Source: Pseudoruegeria aquimaris
GTDB taxonomy: Bacteria > Pseudomonadota > Alphaproteobacteria > Rhodobacterales > Rhodobacteraceae
Reading direction: 5' to 3'
Assembly: GCF_900172235.1 (NCBI RefSeq)
Contig: NZ_FWFQ01000002.1
Location: 1-64,000, forward strand
Length of the DNA: 64,000 nucleotides
Shown here piece by piece: positions 1-8,784 of this stretch. Both the position numbers and the translations under genes were made by a program. Below the pieces are notes generated by a model. That model did not search any database and was not told the DNA's origin. It saw only the letters and a program-made list of their open reading frames with translations. Position 1 is the first letter of the stretch. Every line of letters starts with the position of its first letter.

Positions 1-192
1 AACGTCCGCGTGGTCAGGACCGTCGACCGAGACCTCTACCGCGAACGCAACAAGGTCGAACGGTTCTTCAATCGTCTCAAACACTTCCGCGGCATCGCAA
101 CGCGATACTTCAAAACCGCAGCAAACTTCCTCGCCGCACTTCACCTCGCTTGCTCAAGGCTCTGGATCAGACATTATGAGTCCACGACCTAA
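1..192 (+). mobile_element. IS5-family-like transposase, C-terminal fragment
   Basis: The open frame enters from the left edge of the window and ends at the stop at 190-192, so only about 63 C-terminal residues are visible. They carry the block RNKVERFFNRLKHFRGIATR followed by a Phe-rich helix, which is the usual C-terminal end of the DDE domain (the catalytic Glu region) of IS5-group transposases. The DDE N-terminal part lies outside the window, so whether the element is intact cannot be judged. No terminal inverted repeat is obvious immediately after the stop. It sits at the edge of a polysaccharide-modification-like cluster, a common place for IS insertions. Confidence 0.8.
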
Positions 193-308
193 TGGGCACC
201 TCCGATGTGCGCAAGATCCGGCTGGAGCTCGGCGCCAACGGAACGCGCTCGCCCTTGCGGCTATACAACTACAACGTCTTCGGTAAACTCAGCCAGAGCG
301 ACGCGTGA
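192..308 (+). pseudogene. Unrecognised 38-codon remnant next to the IS tail
   Basis: An ATG overlaps the transposase stop by one base (TAATG) and opens a 38-residue frame ending 7 bases before the next gene. It looks like the C-terminal end of a longer protein (basic and aromatic, with a LYNYNVFGKL stretch) cut off by the IS insertion rather than a complete gene. No family was recognised. It could also be chance frame between the IS and the downstream operon. Confidence 0.3.
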
Positions 309-315
309 AGAGCCT

Positions 316-1074
316 ATGGAACCAGAGAACGCCCAACACCCCACTGCCGTGATCTTTTGTGCGACACAGCGCAGCGGCTCGACGATGGTCGTCGATGATT
401 TCGCCAATCTCGCAGGGTTTCCACGCAGCGAGTCCGAGGCTTTCTATTCACAGGTTCTCGCGAAGGAAGACGGCGCGGTAATGTCCTGGGAAGACGCCTA
501 CGAAACGGTGCGTGCCTTCCGCGCAGCGAACGGCCCGGCATTCTACGACAAGGTGATGTTCCACTATCTTCACAAGCTCTCCTTCAAGATCGACCCGGAC
601 CGCCATGACGCCAGCTGCGCGCCTTTCGCGGAATTCTTCAGGGATGCGACGTGGGTGTTCATCCGGCGCGCCAACATCTTCGAGCAGGCGGTCTCCAAAT
701 ACGTCGCGGAAGAGCTCAACATCTGGGACAAGCGCGCCACCAAGGATGACGATTTCAATCTCACCATGCAGTTCAACGTCGAGAAGGCCAAGGGCTACGC
801 GCGGGCGCTGGCCAAGGAAGACAGGCGCTGGTCCTGGTTCTTCCGCAAGAACGAGATCCAGCCGATCGAAATCTACTACGAGGATGCCGTAGGCAACTAT
901 CCGCACTACCTTGAGCCGATCTTCTCGGCCTCCGGCATGGACGGCACCTTCGACAGCCCGCCGGAGCGGCGGATGCGCAAGTTGGGCAACCAGCGCAACC
1001 TTATTCTCAGCGATATCCTGCGGGACTCCACCATCCGGGACCTGATGCTCAAATCGATGGCCGGCGACGGCTGA
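316..1074 (+). CDS. Stf0-type sulfotransferase
   Basis: The 252-residue protein carries an N-terminal 5'-phosphosulfate (PAPS) loop, CATQRSGSTMVVDDF at about residues 16-30, and a later RRANIFEQAVSKYVAEE segment. This is the pattern of Stf0 sulfotransferases, which move sulfate from PAPS to a sugar such as trehalose. The start at 316 is chosen because the motif then lies at the usual distance from the N-terminus; the same frame extends upstream to 205 but enters the remnant region. It is the first gene of a five-gene set with a second sulfotransferase-like gene at the other end. The acceptor is unknown; a surface glycan is the likeliest inference. Confidence 0.78.
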   Translation: MEPENAQHPTAVIFCATQRSGSTMVVDDFANLAGFPRSESEAFYSQVLAKEDGAVMSWEDAYETVRAFRAANGPAFYDKVMFHYLHKLSFKIDPDRHDASCAPFAEFFRDATWVFIRRANIFEQAVSKYVAEELNIWDKRATKDDDFNLTMQFNVEKAKGYARALAKEDRRWSWFFRKNEIQPIEIYYEDAVGNYPHYLEPIFSASGMDGTFDSPPERRMRKLGNQRNLILSDILRDSTIRDLMLKSMAGDG

Positions 1075-1115
1075 ACGGCCACGGGCCGGCTTGTAACCAG
1101 TTAAGGATTTTTTTC

Positions 1116-2198
1116 ATGACATCGAACGACACCCCATATTCCAATCTTCCGCCCGAGAAATTCTGGCGCACCGGGGTGGCTCAGAAGCACATCACCCAAC
1201 TCGAAAACGTCTACGTCAAAAAGTTCGAGATCACCGAAAGCGATCGCATCTCGACCCAGGGCAGCTGCTTTGCGCAACATGTCGCACGCTACATGAAGGA
1301 AGCTGGCTACAAGATCCTCGATCTGGAGCCGGCGCTGCCCGGCATGACCGAGGAAACGGCCAAGCGGTTCGGCTACGGCGTCTACTCCGCCCGCTACGGA
1401 AACATCTACTCCGTCCGCCAATGGCTTCAGCTCTTCGAGGACGCCCGCGAACAGACGGTTCGCGAAGAAGACATCTTTGAAAGGGACGGGCGCTTCTTCG
1501 ACGGGCTGCGCCCCGCGGTCGAACCGGAAGGTCTCGAAAGCCTCGAAGAGGCCATCGCCCACCGCAGGAAGCACCTCGAGCAGGTGCGTCGGCTGTTTCG
1601 ACTGGCGGATGTCTACGTCTTCACGCTCGGGCTGACGGAATGCTGGGTCAACAAGGAGAGCGGAACCGTCTACCCGATCTGCCCGGGCGTCGTGGCCGGC
1701 ACTTTCGACCCCGAGAAATACGAGTTCGTCAACTTCCGCTACGAGGATGTCTATCGCGATTTCGTGATGCTGCGCCGCAAGATCAAGCGCATGAACGAAA
1801 ACGCACGCTTTCTCATCACCACCTCCCCCGTGCCGCTCACCGCGACGGCCACGGACAACCACGTTCTCGTGGCCTCTTCCTACACCAAGAGCGTTCTGCG
1901 CGCGGTCGCCGGCGGGCTCTACGAGGAGTTCGACGACATCGATTATTTCCCCGGCTACGAGATGGCGACGACGCACACCGCGCGCGGCTTCTACTACAAT
2001 CCCAACCAGCGCACGATCACACCGGATGGCGTGGCGCTGGTGATGAAGGCCTTCCTCGAACAGCACAAGCCGATCACGCGGCACCAGCCGGCGGCGAAAC
2101 ATGCCCAGCGCGCCGGAGCAGCCCGGCCGGGGCCGCAGCGCGCCGCAGAAGAAGAGCTTGTCTGCGAGGAGATCATGATGGAGGCCTTCGCGAAATGA
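1116..2198 (+). CDS. GSCFA-domain protein (SGNH-like)
   Basis: The 360-residue protein shows the family signature GSCFAQHVARYM at about residues 49-60, then a FTLGLTECW block near residue 170 and ITTSPVPLTAT near 230. These are characteristic of the GSCFA family, which is related to SGNH/GDSL esterases and acyltransferases and often found in exopolysaccharide loci. The last 40 residues are basic and Ala/Pro-rich, probably unstructured. Its stop overlaps the next start (ATGA at 2195), so the two are translationally coupled. The biochemical reaction of GSCFA proteins is not established; O-acylation or deacylation of a glycan is an inference. Confidence 0.82.
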   Translation: MTSNDTPYSNLPPEKFWRTGVAQKHITQLENVYVKKFEITESDRISTQGSCFAQHVARYMKEAGYKILDLEPALPGMTEETAKRFGYGVYSARYGNIYSVRQWLQLFEDAREQTVREEDIFERDGRFFDGLRPAVEPEGLESLEEAIAHRRKHLEQVRRLFRLADVYVFTLGLTECWVNKESGTVYPICPGVVAGTFDPEKYEFVNFRYEDVYRDFVMLRRKIKRMNENARFLITTSPVPLTATATDNHVLVASSYTKSVLRAVAGGLYEEFDDIDYFPGYEMATTHTARGFYYNPNQRTITPDGVALVMKAFLEQHKPITRHQPAAKHAQRAGAARPGPQRAAEEELVCEEIMMEAFAK

Positions 2199-3001
2199 CC
2201 CTGCGCGGCTGCATGATCGGAAACTCCCACGTGACCTGCATGGCGCAGGCCTGGGAAGAGATCGCTTCGTACCACCCCGAAATCGCGCTCACGTTCTTCG
2301 GTTCGCCAGGACAGACCCTGACGGGCACCGTTCTGGAAAACGGCTGCATCGTACCGGAAAGCGAAAAGATCCGCCGAACGTTCGAAATGATGGCCAAGCA
2401 GGATCGTATCGTTCTGAAAGACTACGATTTCTTCGTTCTCGTCGGGGCGCGGGCCGGTGTCGGGGTGGTCGCACAGATCCAACGGCTGTTCCAGCTTCGG
2501 GATCAGCCTAGCAGGGCCGGGGCACGCTACCTTGCCTCGGATGCCGCCTTCAGGGCAGCCCTGTGGGATTACTATGCGACGGGCGGCATCAGCCACGTCG
2601 CAGATCTTCTGCGCGCGGCAGATGTAGAAGCGCCGATCTTCTGCTTTTCCTCGCCCAACGCTGACATCCGGGTAAAGAAAATGGGGAACGCCTTCTCCGG
2701 GTTCTACGCAGAATATGCAGAGGCACCCGCACTTGCGCCCTTGACCCGGATGGAGACATGGCTGGCGCGACAGATGCGCGACCGTGGCCTGATCCCCCTG
2801 CCCCAGCCAGCCGAAACCGTCGTGGAAGACATCATGACGGAGAGCCGCTACTCCATCTACGCCGACACTTTGGCACGCGGCGAAACGCCCGATCAGGACG
2901 ACGTGCGCCACATGAACGCCGATTACGGCAAACTCGCCCTGCGTGATCTCTTCGCGAAAATCCGCACTATGGGCCTTCAGCCCCTTGTCAGCGCCGCTTA
3001 G
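2195..3001 (+). CDS. SGNH-like protein, paralogue 1
   Basis: This 268-residue protein starts at the ATGA overlapping the GSCFA stop. Near the N-terminus it has MIGNSHVTCMAQAWE, a GNSH block placed like block I of SGNH hydrolases (Ser as nucleophile). Near the C-terminus it has DDVRHMNADYG, where a D-x-x-H pair fits the catalytic Asp/His block. The downstream neighbour has the same two blocks with the same spacing, so the two are paralogues from a local duplication. No signal peptide is seen, so it is probably cytoplasmic or peripheral. Esterase or O-acyltransferase action on a glycan is inferred from fold signature and context only. Confidence 0.62.
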   Translation: MTLRGCMIGNSHVTCMAQAWEEIASYHPEIALTFFGSPGQTLTGTVLENGCIVPESEKIRRTFEMMAKQDRIVLKDYDFFVLVGARAGVGVVAQIQRLFQLRDQPSRAGARYLASDAAFRAALWDYYATGGISHVADLLRAADVEAPIFCFSSPNADIRVKKMGNAFSGFYAEYAEAPALAPLTRMETWLARQMRDRGLIPLPQPAETVVEDIMTESRYSIYADTLARGETPDQDDVRHMNADYGKLALRDLFAKIRTMGLQPLVSAA

Positions 3002-3026
3002 CGCCGAACCAACCAGGAGCGTCAAC

Positions 3027-3821
3027 ATGGCCCTTTGTTTCATCGGCAATTCCCACCTCGCCGCGGTCAAGCTCGGCTGGGAAGCCTTTGCCACGGCGAA
3101 GGATGCCGTCGAGCCTGCGTTCTTCGGATCGGCGCGCAACACGCTGCTCCACACCAGGATCGAAGCCGGAAGGCTGGTGCCGACGGACGATGTGGTGGAG
3201 CGCAATTTCAGATCCTCGGCCGGCCAGGATGCGGTCCCACTGTCGGATTTCGACGGCTTCGTCCTCATCGGGTCCACCCTGGGCCTGCGCAGCCTCGTGG
3301 CACTTTCGGCGCTGCACGCCCGCTTCGGAGAGGGAGCAGATACCCGCTTCCTCGCCTCCCGCGCGGCCATCGATGCCGCCTGCCACGATCTGCTGTTCCA
3401 TTCGGCCTGCGGACATGTGGCACGCCTGCTGGTTTCAACCACCGACAAGCCGGTATGGATGGTGGATCGGCCCCAGCCAAGCGAGGAGCTTCTGGCCTCC
3501 GATCATCCGCAGGCGGCAGCCTACCGCGACATGGCCAGCGGCGAAGCGCGCGACAGGCTGGAGGCGATGCTGCAACGCTGGCGCGCCTCGGCGGAGGCGG
3601 AAGGCATGCGGACCCTCGCGCAACCGGCCGAAACGCTCGTGGACGGCTGGCTGACCCGGCAGGAGTTTGCCACCGGCGCCAAGGGCATCGACGGCCGCAA
3701 GGCCTACGATGCGGAGGATCATTTCCACATGAACGCGCGCTACGGAGCGGAACTGCTGCGCGCGATCTGGCCGGTGGTGTCGGAGAGCGCGCAGGCCACC
3801 CCAGAACCGGTAACGGCCTGA
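3027..3821 (+). CDS. SGNH-like protein, paralogue 2
   Basis: The 264-residue product begins MALCFIGNSHLAAVKLGWEA and ends with EDHFHMNARYGAELL, matching the GNSH and D-x-x-H-M-N blocks of the preceding gene. The start at 3027 has a purine-rich ribosome site (AGGAGC) about 6 bases upstream; the frame is open further upstream but without a good start. A conserved AQPAETLVDGW block near residue 205 aligns with PQPAETVVEDI in paralogue 1. Function is not established. The gene is separated by only 2 bases from the next one, so it belongs to the same transcription unit. Confidence 0.62.
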   Translation: MALCFIGNSHLAAVKLGWEAFATAKDAVEPAFFGSARNTLLHTRIEAGRLVPTDDVVERNFRSSAGQDAVPLSDFDGFVLIGSTLGLRSLVALSALHARFGEGADTRFLASRAAIDAACHDLLFHSACGHVARLLVSTTDKPVWMVDRPQPSEELLASDHPQAAAYRDMASGEARDRLEAMLQRWRASAEAEGMRTLAQPAETLVDGWLTRQEFATGAKGIDGRKAYDAEDHFHMNARYGAELLRAIWPVVSESAQATPEPVTA

Positions 3822-3823
3822 TC

Positions 3824-4426
3824 ATGCTTGGCTTCCCCGAACACGGCCTCGTGCTCCTTGCGGTTCCGAAGACAGGCACCACCGCGCTTCATGACGCCCT
3901 TGAAACCCACGCCCAGATCCGTCTCGTCCGGACGGGAACCGGCAAACACATGACATACCGGCGCTACGAGGAACTGCTCGCCCCTTTCATGCGTGCCTAC
4001 GGCGGCGATCAGCCCTTGATCAGCGTCGCCGTGCTGCGCGAACCCATTCAATGGCTCAACAGCTGGTATCGGTTCCGCGCCCGCCTGAACCCGGAGCGCA
4101 ACCCGGCCTCGACGGCCCGAATGAGCTTCAACGATTTCGTCGCCGACTACCTCCTCGATGACCGCCCACGGCACGCCGATCTCATGGCGCAGGCCGAGTA
4201 TGTGCTCGCGGGGGACAGCTCACTCGGCGTGAGCCATCTCTACCGCTACGAAGCACTCCCCGCTGCCGCGCGCTTTCTCTCTCAGCGGCTGGGCCTGCCG
4301 CTGGACCTGGCGCGCACCAACGTTTCCCCAAGAGGGGACACGCAGCTGGATCCGGTGCTGGAGGCCCGATTTCGAGAGCGGCACGCGCAAGACTTCGCTC
4401 TTTACGATTCGGCCCGCAGCAGCTGA
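3824..4426 (+). CDS. Sulfotransferase-family protein
   Basis: The 200-residue protein has a PAPS-binding loop, VLLAVPKTGTTALHDAL, at about residues 9-25, and a VLREPIQWLNSWYRFR segment near residue 70. The latter matches the 3'-phosphate-binding Arg/Ser region of sulfotransferases. It is shorter than most family members (250-300) but keeps both cofactor blocks. It closes a five-gene array that also opens with an Stf0-type sulfotransferase and ends 11 bases from the convergent cueR. The acceptor is unknown; sulfation of the product modified by the neighbouring SGNH-like and GSCFA proteins is inferred. Confidence 0.7.
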   Translation: MLGFPEHGLVLLAVPKTGTTALHDALETHAQIRLVRTGTGKHMTYRRYEELLAPFMRAYGGDQPLISVAVLREPIQWLNSWYRFRARLNPERNPASTARMSFNDFVADYLLDDRPRHADLMAQAEYVLAGDSSLGVSHLYRYEALPAAARFLSQRLGLPLDLARTNVSPRGDTQLDPVLEARFRERHAQDFALYDSARSS

Positions 4427-4437
4427 GCCGGCGCGCG

Positions 4438-4836
4438 TCAGCCCCCGGCCGCCTGCCCCGCCAGATCGTTCAGGATCGGGCAGTCCGGGCGGTCGTCGCC
4501 GTGGCAGCTGTTCACCAGGTGCGAAAGCGTGGCGTGCATCGCCTGAAGCTGGGTGATCTTCTCTTCGATCGCCGAGAGGTGCTGTTGCGCGATGGCCTTG
4601 ACCTGCGCGCTTTCGCGGCTTTCGTCCTCGTAGAGGCTCAGCAGCACCCGGCAATCCTCGATCGAGAACCCCAGCGCGCGGGCACGCCCCAGGAAGATGA
4701 GCTTGTGCAGATCCGTCTCCCGGAAGGCGCGGTAGCCGTTGCTGCCGCGTTGCGGGCGCACGAGGCCGATGTCCTCGTAGTAGCGGATCGTCTTGGGCGG
4801 CAGCCCCGACCGGCTGGCGACTTCCCCGATGTTCAT
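4438..4836 (-). CDS. cueR: CueR/HmrR-type copper-responsive MerR regulator
   Basis: The 132-residue protein has a MerR helix-turn-helix at residues 1-70 (MNIGEVASRSGLPPKTIRYY), a long dimerisation helix and a C-terminal metal loop CHGDDRPDCPIL with Cys111 and Cys119. Two Cys seven residues apart, as here, is the hallmark of Cu(I)/Ag(I)-sensing CueR proteins and separates them from ZntR and MerR. It lies 16 bases downstream of copA on the same strand, so both are probably transcribed from the copA promoter. CueR activates such promoters by untwisting a long spacer, and exactly such a site is present at 7398-7428. Confidence 0.93.
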   Translation of the reverse strand: MNIGEVASRSGLPPKTIRYYEDIGLVRPQRGSNGYRAFRETDLHKLIFLGRARALGFSIEDCRVLLSLYEDESRESAQVKAIAQQHLSAIEEKITQLQAMHATLSHLVNSCHGDDRPDCPILNDLAGQAAGG

Positions 4837-4852
4837 CCGTCCTCTCCCTTCC

Positions 4853-7366
4853 TCATTCCGCCGGCTGCGCCCGTGGCGCCGCCGTTCCGGCGGGCGTCTG
4901 CGTGGCGGGCTCGGCCAGCACAGGCGCCGTGCGGCGCAGGCGCAGCGCGTTGGTGAGCACCGAAACGGACGACAGCGCCATGGCCCCGGCCGCGAAGACG
5001 GGCGAGAGCAGGATGCCGAAGGACGGGTAGAGCACGCCCGCCGCCACCGGGATCAGCGCCACGTTGTAGCCGAAGGCCCAGGCGAGGTTCTCCCGGATGT
5101 TGCGCATCGTTCTGCGCGAGACATGCGCCGCGTTCACCACGCCGCGCAGATCCCCCGACATCAGCACCACGTCGGCGCTTTCGATGGCCACGTCGGTGCC
5201 GGTGCCGATGGCGATGCCCACGTCGGCGCGCGCCAGAGCGGGGGCGTCGTTGATGCCGTCGCCCACGAAGGCCAGCTTGCGCCCGCCTTTCGCCAATTCG
5301 TCCAGCGCCGCCACCTTGCCGTCGGGCAGAACGCCGGCGATCACCTCGTCGATGCCCACCTCGCGCGCGATGGCCTCCGCGGTCTCGCGCTTGTCGCCGG
5401 TGATCATGGCCACGTGGTAGCCCTCCGCCTTCAGGGCCGCGATGGCGGCGCGGCTGGAGGGTTTCACCGGATCGGCCACGGCGAGGACGGCGGCGAGCCT
5501 GCCGCCGATCGCGGCATAGAGCGCGGTGCGCCCCTTCGCGGCCAGCGCGGTTTCCGTGGCCCGAAGCGGGGTGATGTCGATTCCCTCCGCCTCCATCAGG
5601 CGATCGGCCCCCACCAGCACCTCGCGCCCGCCCACGTTGGCGGCCACTCCGTGCCCGGTGATCGAGCGGAAGGTTTCGGCCCTGGCAACGGGCACGCCCT
5701 CGGCGCGGGCGCCGCGCAGGATGGCCTCGGCCACCGGATGCTCCGAAAGCGCCTCCACGGCGGCGACCTTCTCCAGAACCTCGCCCCGCTCGAAGCCCTC
5801 GGCCGTCACCACGTCGGTCAGGGTCGGCCGGCCCTCGGTCACGGTGCCCGTCTTGTCCAGCGCCACCACTTCCACCTCGGAGAGCGCCTGCAGCGCGTCG
5901 CCCTTGCGGAACAGAACGCCCATCTCGGCCGCGCGCCCGGTGCCGACCATGATCGAGGTGGGCGTGGCCAGCCCCATGGCGCAGGGGCAGGCGATGATGA
6001 GCACCGAGACGCCTGCCACCAGCGCGAAGGTGAGCGCGGGATCGGGGCCGAACAGCAGCCACGCCAGCACGGTGAGGCCCGCGGCCAGCATGACGGCGGG
6101 GACGAACCAGAGCGTCACCTTGTCCACGAGCCCCTGGATCGGCAGCTTGGCGCCCTGCGCCTCTTCCACCATGCGGATGATCTGGGCCAGCGTCGTATCG
6201 GCGCCCACGCGGGTGGCGCGGAATTGCAGGCTGCCGGTGCCGTTCACCGTGCCGCCCGTCACCGTGTCGCCCGCCTGTTTCGCCACGGGCAGCGGCTCGC
6301 CCGTGATCATGCTTTCATCGACGTTGCCGGTGCCCGACAGCACCACGCCGTCGGTCGGCACCCGCGCGCCCGGGCGCAGCAGCACGGTATCGCCCACCGC
6401 CAGTTCGGCGGCGTCGATCTCGACGGGTTCGCCGCCGCGCAGCACCACTGCCCTGGGCGCCTGAAGGCCCAGAAGCGACTGGATCGCCGCACCGGTGCGC
6501 CCCTTGGCGCGGGCTTCCAGCCAGCGCCCGACGAGGATCAGCACCACGATCACCGCCGCCGCCTCGTAGTAGACCGCCCGTACGCCCTCGGGCAGCAGGC
6601 CCGGCAGGAAGGTGGCCACCACCGAGTAGCTCCACGCCGCGCCCGTGCCCACGGCCACGAGGCTGTTCATGTCGGGCGCGCCCTTCAGCAGCGCCGGGAT
6701 GCCTTTGGCGAAGAACTGCCGGCCGGAGCCGAAGAGCACGAGAGAGGCCAGAACGAACTGGATCAGCCAGGAGGCCTGCATGCCGATGGTGCGGTGGATC
6801 AGGCCGTGGAAACCGGGAATCACGTGGGCGCCCATTTCGAGAATGAAGACGGGCAAGGCCAGCGCGGCGGCGAAGGCCACGCGCCGGGCCAGCGCCTGCG
6901 CTTCGGCGTCCTGCCGTTCGGCCCGGCTCCGCGCGGCATCGGCCTGCGCGATCCGCGCCGGGTAACCGGCCCGAGTCGCCGCCTCGGCGATGCGCTCGGG
7001 CGAAAGCGCGCCCTCGAGGTAGCGCACGCGGGCTGTCTCGGCGGCGAGGTTCACCGCCACATCCACCACGCCGGGCAGCGCCGCCAGCGCCTTTTCAACC
7101 CGCCCCACGCAGGAGGCGCAGGACATCGAGGAAATGCTCAGAACCACCTCGGCCGTGCGCGCCGGATATCCAAGCGCATCAATGGCTTGCACGGCACTCC
7201 TCACGTCATCTGCATCGCCTGCCCGCAGGCGGGCCGTCTCCGTGGCGAGGTTCACCGAAACCTCGCTCACCCCCTCCAACTCCTGCAGCCGTTTCTGCAC
7301 GCGCCCCACACAGGAGGCGCAGGACATGCCGTCGATGCCGAAGGAAATCGCGTATGTGTCGCCCAT
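4853..7366 (-). CDS. copA: Cu(I)-exporting P1B-type ATPase
   Basis: The 837-residue inner-membrane pump has two N-terminal heavy-metal domains with MSCASC motifs (Cys16/19 and Cys83/86). It also has the intramembrane CPC motif ([12 protein letters not shown]), the phosphorylation site DKTGT, the P1B SEHP motif and [10 protein letters not shown]. Length and order are normal for bacterial CopA. The frame is open for another 97 codons upstream, but ATG 7366 places the first metal domain at the N-terminus and lies 32 bases from the predicted -10, so longer starts are rejected. It exports cytoplasmic Cu(I) to the periplasm. cueR follows on the same strand, giving a self-contained copper-resistance unit. 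Confidence 0.96.
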   Translation of the reverse strand: MGDTYAISFGIDGMSCASCVGRVQKRLQELEGVSEVSVNLATETARLRAGDADDVRSAVQAIDALGYPARTAEVVLSISSMSCASCVGRVEKALAALPGVVDVAVNLAAETARVRYLEGALSPERIAEAATRAGYPARIAQADAARSRAERQDAEAQALARRVAFAAALALPVFILEMGAHVIPGFHGLIHRTIGMQASWLIQFVLASLVLFGSGRQFFAKGIPALLKGAPDMNSLVAVGTGAAWSYSVVATFLPGLLPEGVRAVYYEAAAVIVVLILVGRWLEARAKGRTGAAIQSLLGLQAPRAVVLRGGEPVEIDAAELAVGDTVLLRPGARVPTDGVVLSGTGNVDESMITGEPLPVAKQAGDTVTGGTVNGTGSLQFRATRVGADTTLAQIIRMVEEAQGAKLPIQGLVDKVTLWFVPAVMLAAGLTVLAWLLFGPDPALTFALVAGVSVLIIACPCAMGLATPTSIMVGTGRAAEMGVLFRKGDALQALSEVEVVALDKTGTVTEGRPTLTDVVTAEGFERGEVLEKVAAVEALSEHPVAEAILRGARAEGVPVARAETFRSITGHGVAANVGGREVLVGADRLMEAEGIDITPLRATETALAAKGRTALYAAIGGRLAAVLAVADPVKPSSRAAIAALKAEGYHVAMITGDKRETAEAIAREVGIDEVIAGVLPDGKVAALDELAKGGRKLAFVGDGINDAPALARADVGIAIGTGTDVAIESADVVLMSGDLRGVVNAAHVSRRTMRNIRENLAWAFGYNVALIPVAAGVLYPSFGILLSPVFAAGAMALSSVSVLTNALRLRRTAPVLAEPATQTPAGTAAPRAQPAE

Positions 7367-7397
7367 TTCATGGCCCCATCTGGATCGGTTTGCCCTC

Positions 7398-7428
7398 CAC
7401 ATAAGGCTTCCAGTTACTGGAAACTCAA
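7398..7428 (-). promoter_or_regulatory. CueR-type promoter/operator of copA
   Basis: On the minus strand a -35 TTGAGT (7423-7428) and a -10-like TATGTG (7398-7403) are separated by 19 bp. The spacer contains the dyad TTCCAGTAACTGGAA. An over-long 19-bp spacer holding a GGAA/TTCC dyad is the diagnostic architecture of CueR-activated copA promoters, as in Escherichia coli. The site lies just upstream of copA, and the predicted regulator is encoded at 4438-4836. Confidence 0.88.
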
Positions 7429-7594
7429 GGGGCCACGCCGCGAAACTGCTCCCCCGGCCCCCGCCCGCCTCGGCGTATTGCCGCACCGGCCGCCACCGCG
7501 GCCTGACCGCGCCTGAATGACCTGTGAATGGACGCAGCCGCCCCGGGGTGCTAGCAATTGGGCAGACCCAACGCATGTGAGCAGGTAGCCCCCC

Positions 7595-7879
7595 ATGAAG
7601 ACTGCGAAATTCCTGATCCCCGGCCTCGTGGCCGCCCTGGCTGGATGCAACGTGCAAACCTCGTCGCCTTCGGCCGGCGGCGCGGCAAGCGGCTACAAGC
7701 CCGCCTCCGAACAGGTGCGCGAACTGGCCGCGCCCAACCAGAACCTCGATGCCGTGCGCGTGGATCCGGAAGACGGCTGCTACTGGTTCCTCTACGCAGG
7801 ACCCGTCGAAACCACCTGGCTGCCGCTGAAGACGACCGCCGGCAACCCGATCTGCACCGGCGCCGCCGCCACGAGCTGA
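7595..7879 (+). CDS. Small secreted lipoprotein
   Basis: This 94-residue protein has a lipoprotein signal: charged MKTAK, hydrophobic [12 protein letters not shown] and a lipobox ending at Cys18. The rest is a small soluble domain with one Cys pair (near residues 61 and 87) and an aromatic YWFLYAG block. The mature domain resembles other small Rhodobacterales lipoproteins with a GCYW motif, including the one at 50667-50933 in this window (GADGCYYEV). No function is known. It is transcribed alone and ends before a strong hairpin at 7904-7936. Confidence 0.72.
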   Translation: MKTAKFLIPGLVAALAGCNVQTSSPSAGGAASGYKPASEQVRELAAPNQNLDAVRVDPEDGCYWFLYAGPVETTWLPLKTTAGNPICTGAAATS

Positions 7880-7903
7880 CGCGCCCAGCGCCCTCTACGC
7901 ATC

Positions 7904-7936
7904 AAGAAACGCTCCCACGCTGCGGGAGCGTTTCTT
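7904..7936 (+). terminator. Strong stem-loop terminator after the lipoprotein gene
   Basis: A perfect 13-bp stem (AAGAAACGCTCCC with GGGAGCGTTTCTT) encloses a 7-base loop. The A-rich left arm and T-rich right arm mean it can serve either strand. It separates the plus-strand lipoprotein gene from the convergent L,D-transpeptidase gene, 66 bases away. Confidence 0.85.
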
Positions 7937-8002
7937 CATTCAGGCAATCCGGAGGCCGCTCAGGCCGGCACAGCGGCATGATGGCGGCAAGGCGGCGCCG
8001 GC

Positions 8003-8671
8003 TCAGGCCTCCCCGAGGGGGCGTTCGGCCGGGTAGAGCGTGGCCATGGAGCCCACCGCCACGTTCTCGTAGAGCCCGATGATATGGGCCATCACCATCC
8101 GCACGCAGCCCGAGCTTGCACGGCTGCCGATGGAGCGCGGAAGCGGCGTGCCGTGGATGCGCAAGTAGGTGTCGCGGTTGCCGGTATAGAGATAGAAGGC
8201 GCGGCTGCCGAGCGGGTTGTTGGGGCCGCCGTCCATGCCGTCGGCGAATTCCGCATACTGCGGATCGCGCTCGATCATGGCGTCGGTGGGCCGCCACGTG
8301 GGCCATTTCGCCTTGCGCCCGATGCGGTAGCGGCCGGGCTCGTAGAGATTGCCGCGGGCGATGGCCACGCCGTAGCGCATGGCCGTGCCGCCGCCGGGTT
8401 CGATGTGATAGAGGTAGCGCGCCACCGCATCCACGTGGATGTCGCCCGGCGTCAGCCCCGGATTGGCCTCGACCCGTTGCGGCAGGAAGCGCGGATGGAA
8501 GCCCCAGGGGTTCGTGGTGGCCGGATCGTAATTGGGCGGCGTCACCTGCGCGTCCCATGTGTTCCACATGCTGGGCGGAGAGGTCGGCGCGGCGGCGGCC
8601 GGCGGCGCGATGGGGCCGGAGAACAGGAGGGCGGACCCGATCACGAAGTGGCGGCGCGTCAGTTCTGGCAT
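8003..8671 (-). CDS. L,D-transpeptidase (YkuD domain), exported
   Basis: The 222-residue protein starts with a twin-arginine-like leader (LTRRHFVIGSALLF...AAAA). Its YkuD catalytic block contains HGTP near residue 178 and SSGCVRM near 193, with the nucleophile Cys in SxGCxRM. Such enzymes form 3-3 peptidoglycan crosslinks or attach lipoproteins in the periplasm. The start at 8671 is set by the leader; the open frame continues far upstream only because of GC bias, overlapping the next gene in another frame. Which of crosslinking or anchoring it performs cannot be told from sequence. Confidence 0.9.
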   Translation of the reverse strand: MPELTRRHFVIGSALLFSGPIAPPAAAAPTSPPSMWNTWDAQVTPPNYDPATTNPWGFHPRFLPQRVEANPGLTPGDIHVDAVARYLYHIEPGGGTAMRYGVAIARGNLYEPGRYRIGRKAKWPTWRPTDAMIERDPQYAEFADGMDGGPNNPLGSRAFYLYTGNRDTYLRIHGTPLPRSIGSRASSGCVRMVMAHIIGLYENVAVGSMATLYPAERPLGEA

Positions 8672-8784
8672 CTCCAAATTCCTTTCGGCACGGTTTCGGA
8701 TCGCGAAGGCTCGCTCCCCGTCATAGCAAACTGCCCGAAGAACACTAATCCCCCGGCCTTCACTTTTTCGCGCGTTTTCCGGCG

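Noticed and set aside
4793-7516. 907-codon plus-strand open frame antisense to copA
   Set aside because: Low-complexity His/Arg/Gly-rich translation typical of GC-rich antisense frames; copA on the other strand has complete family motifs.
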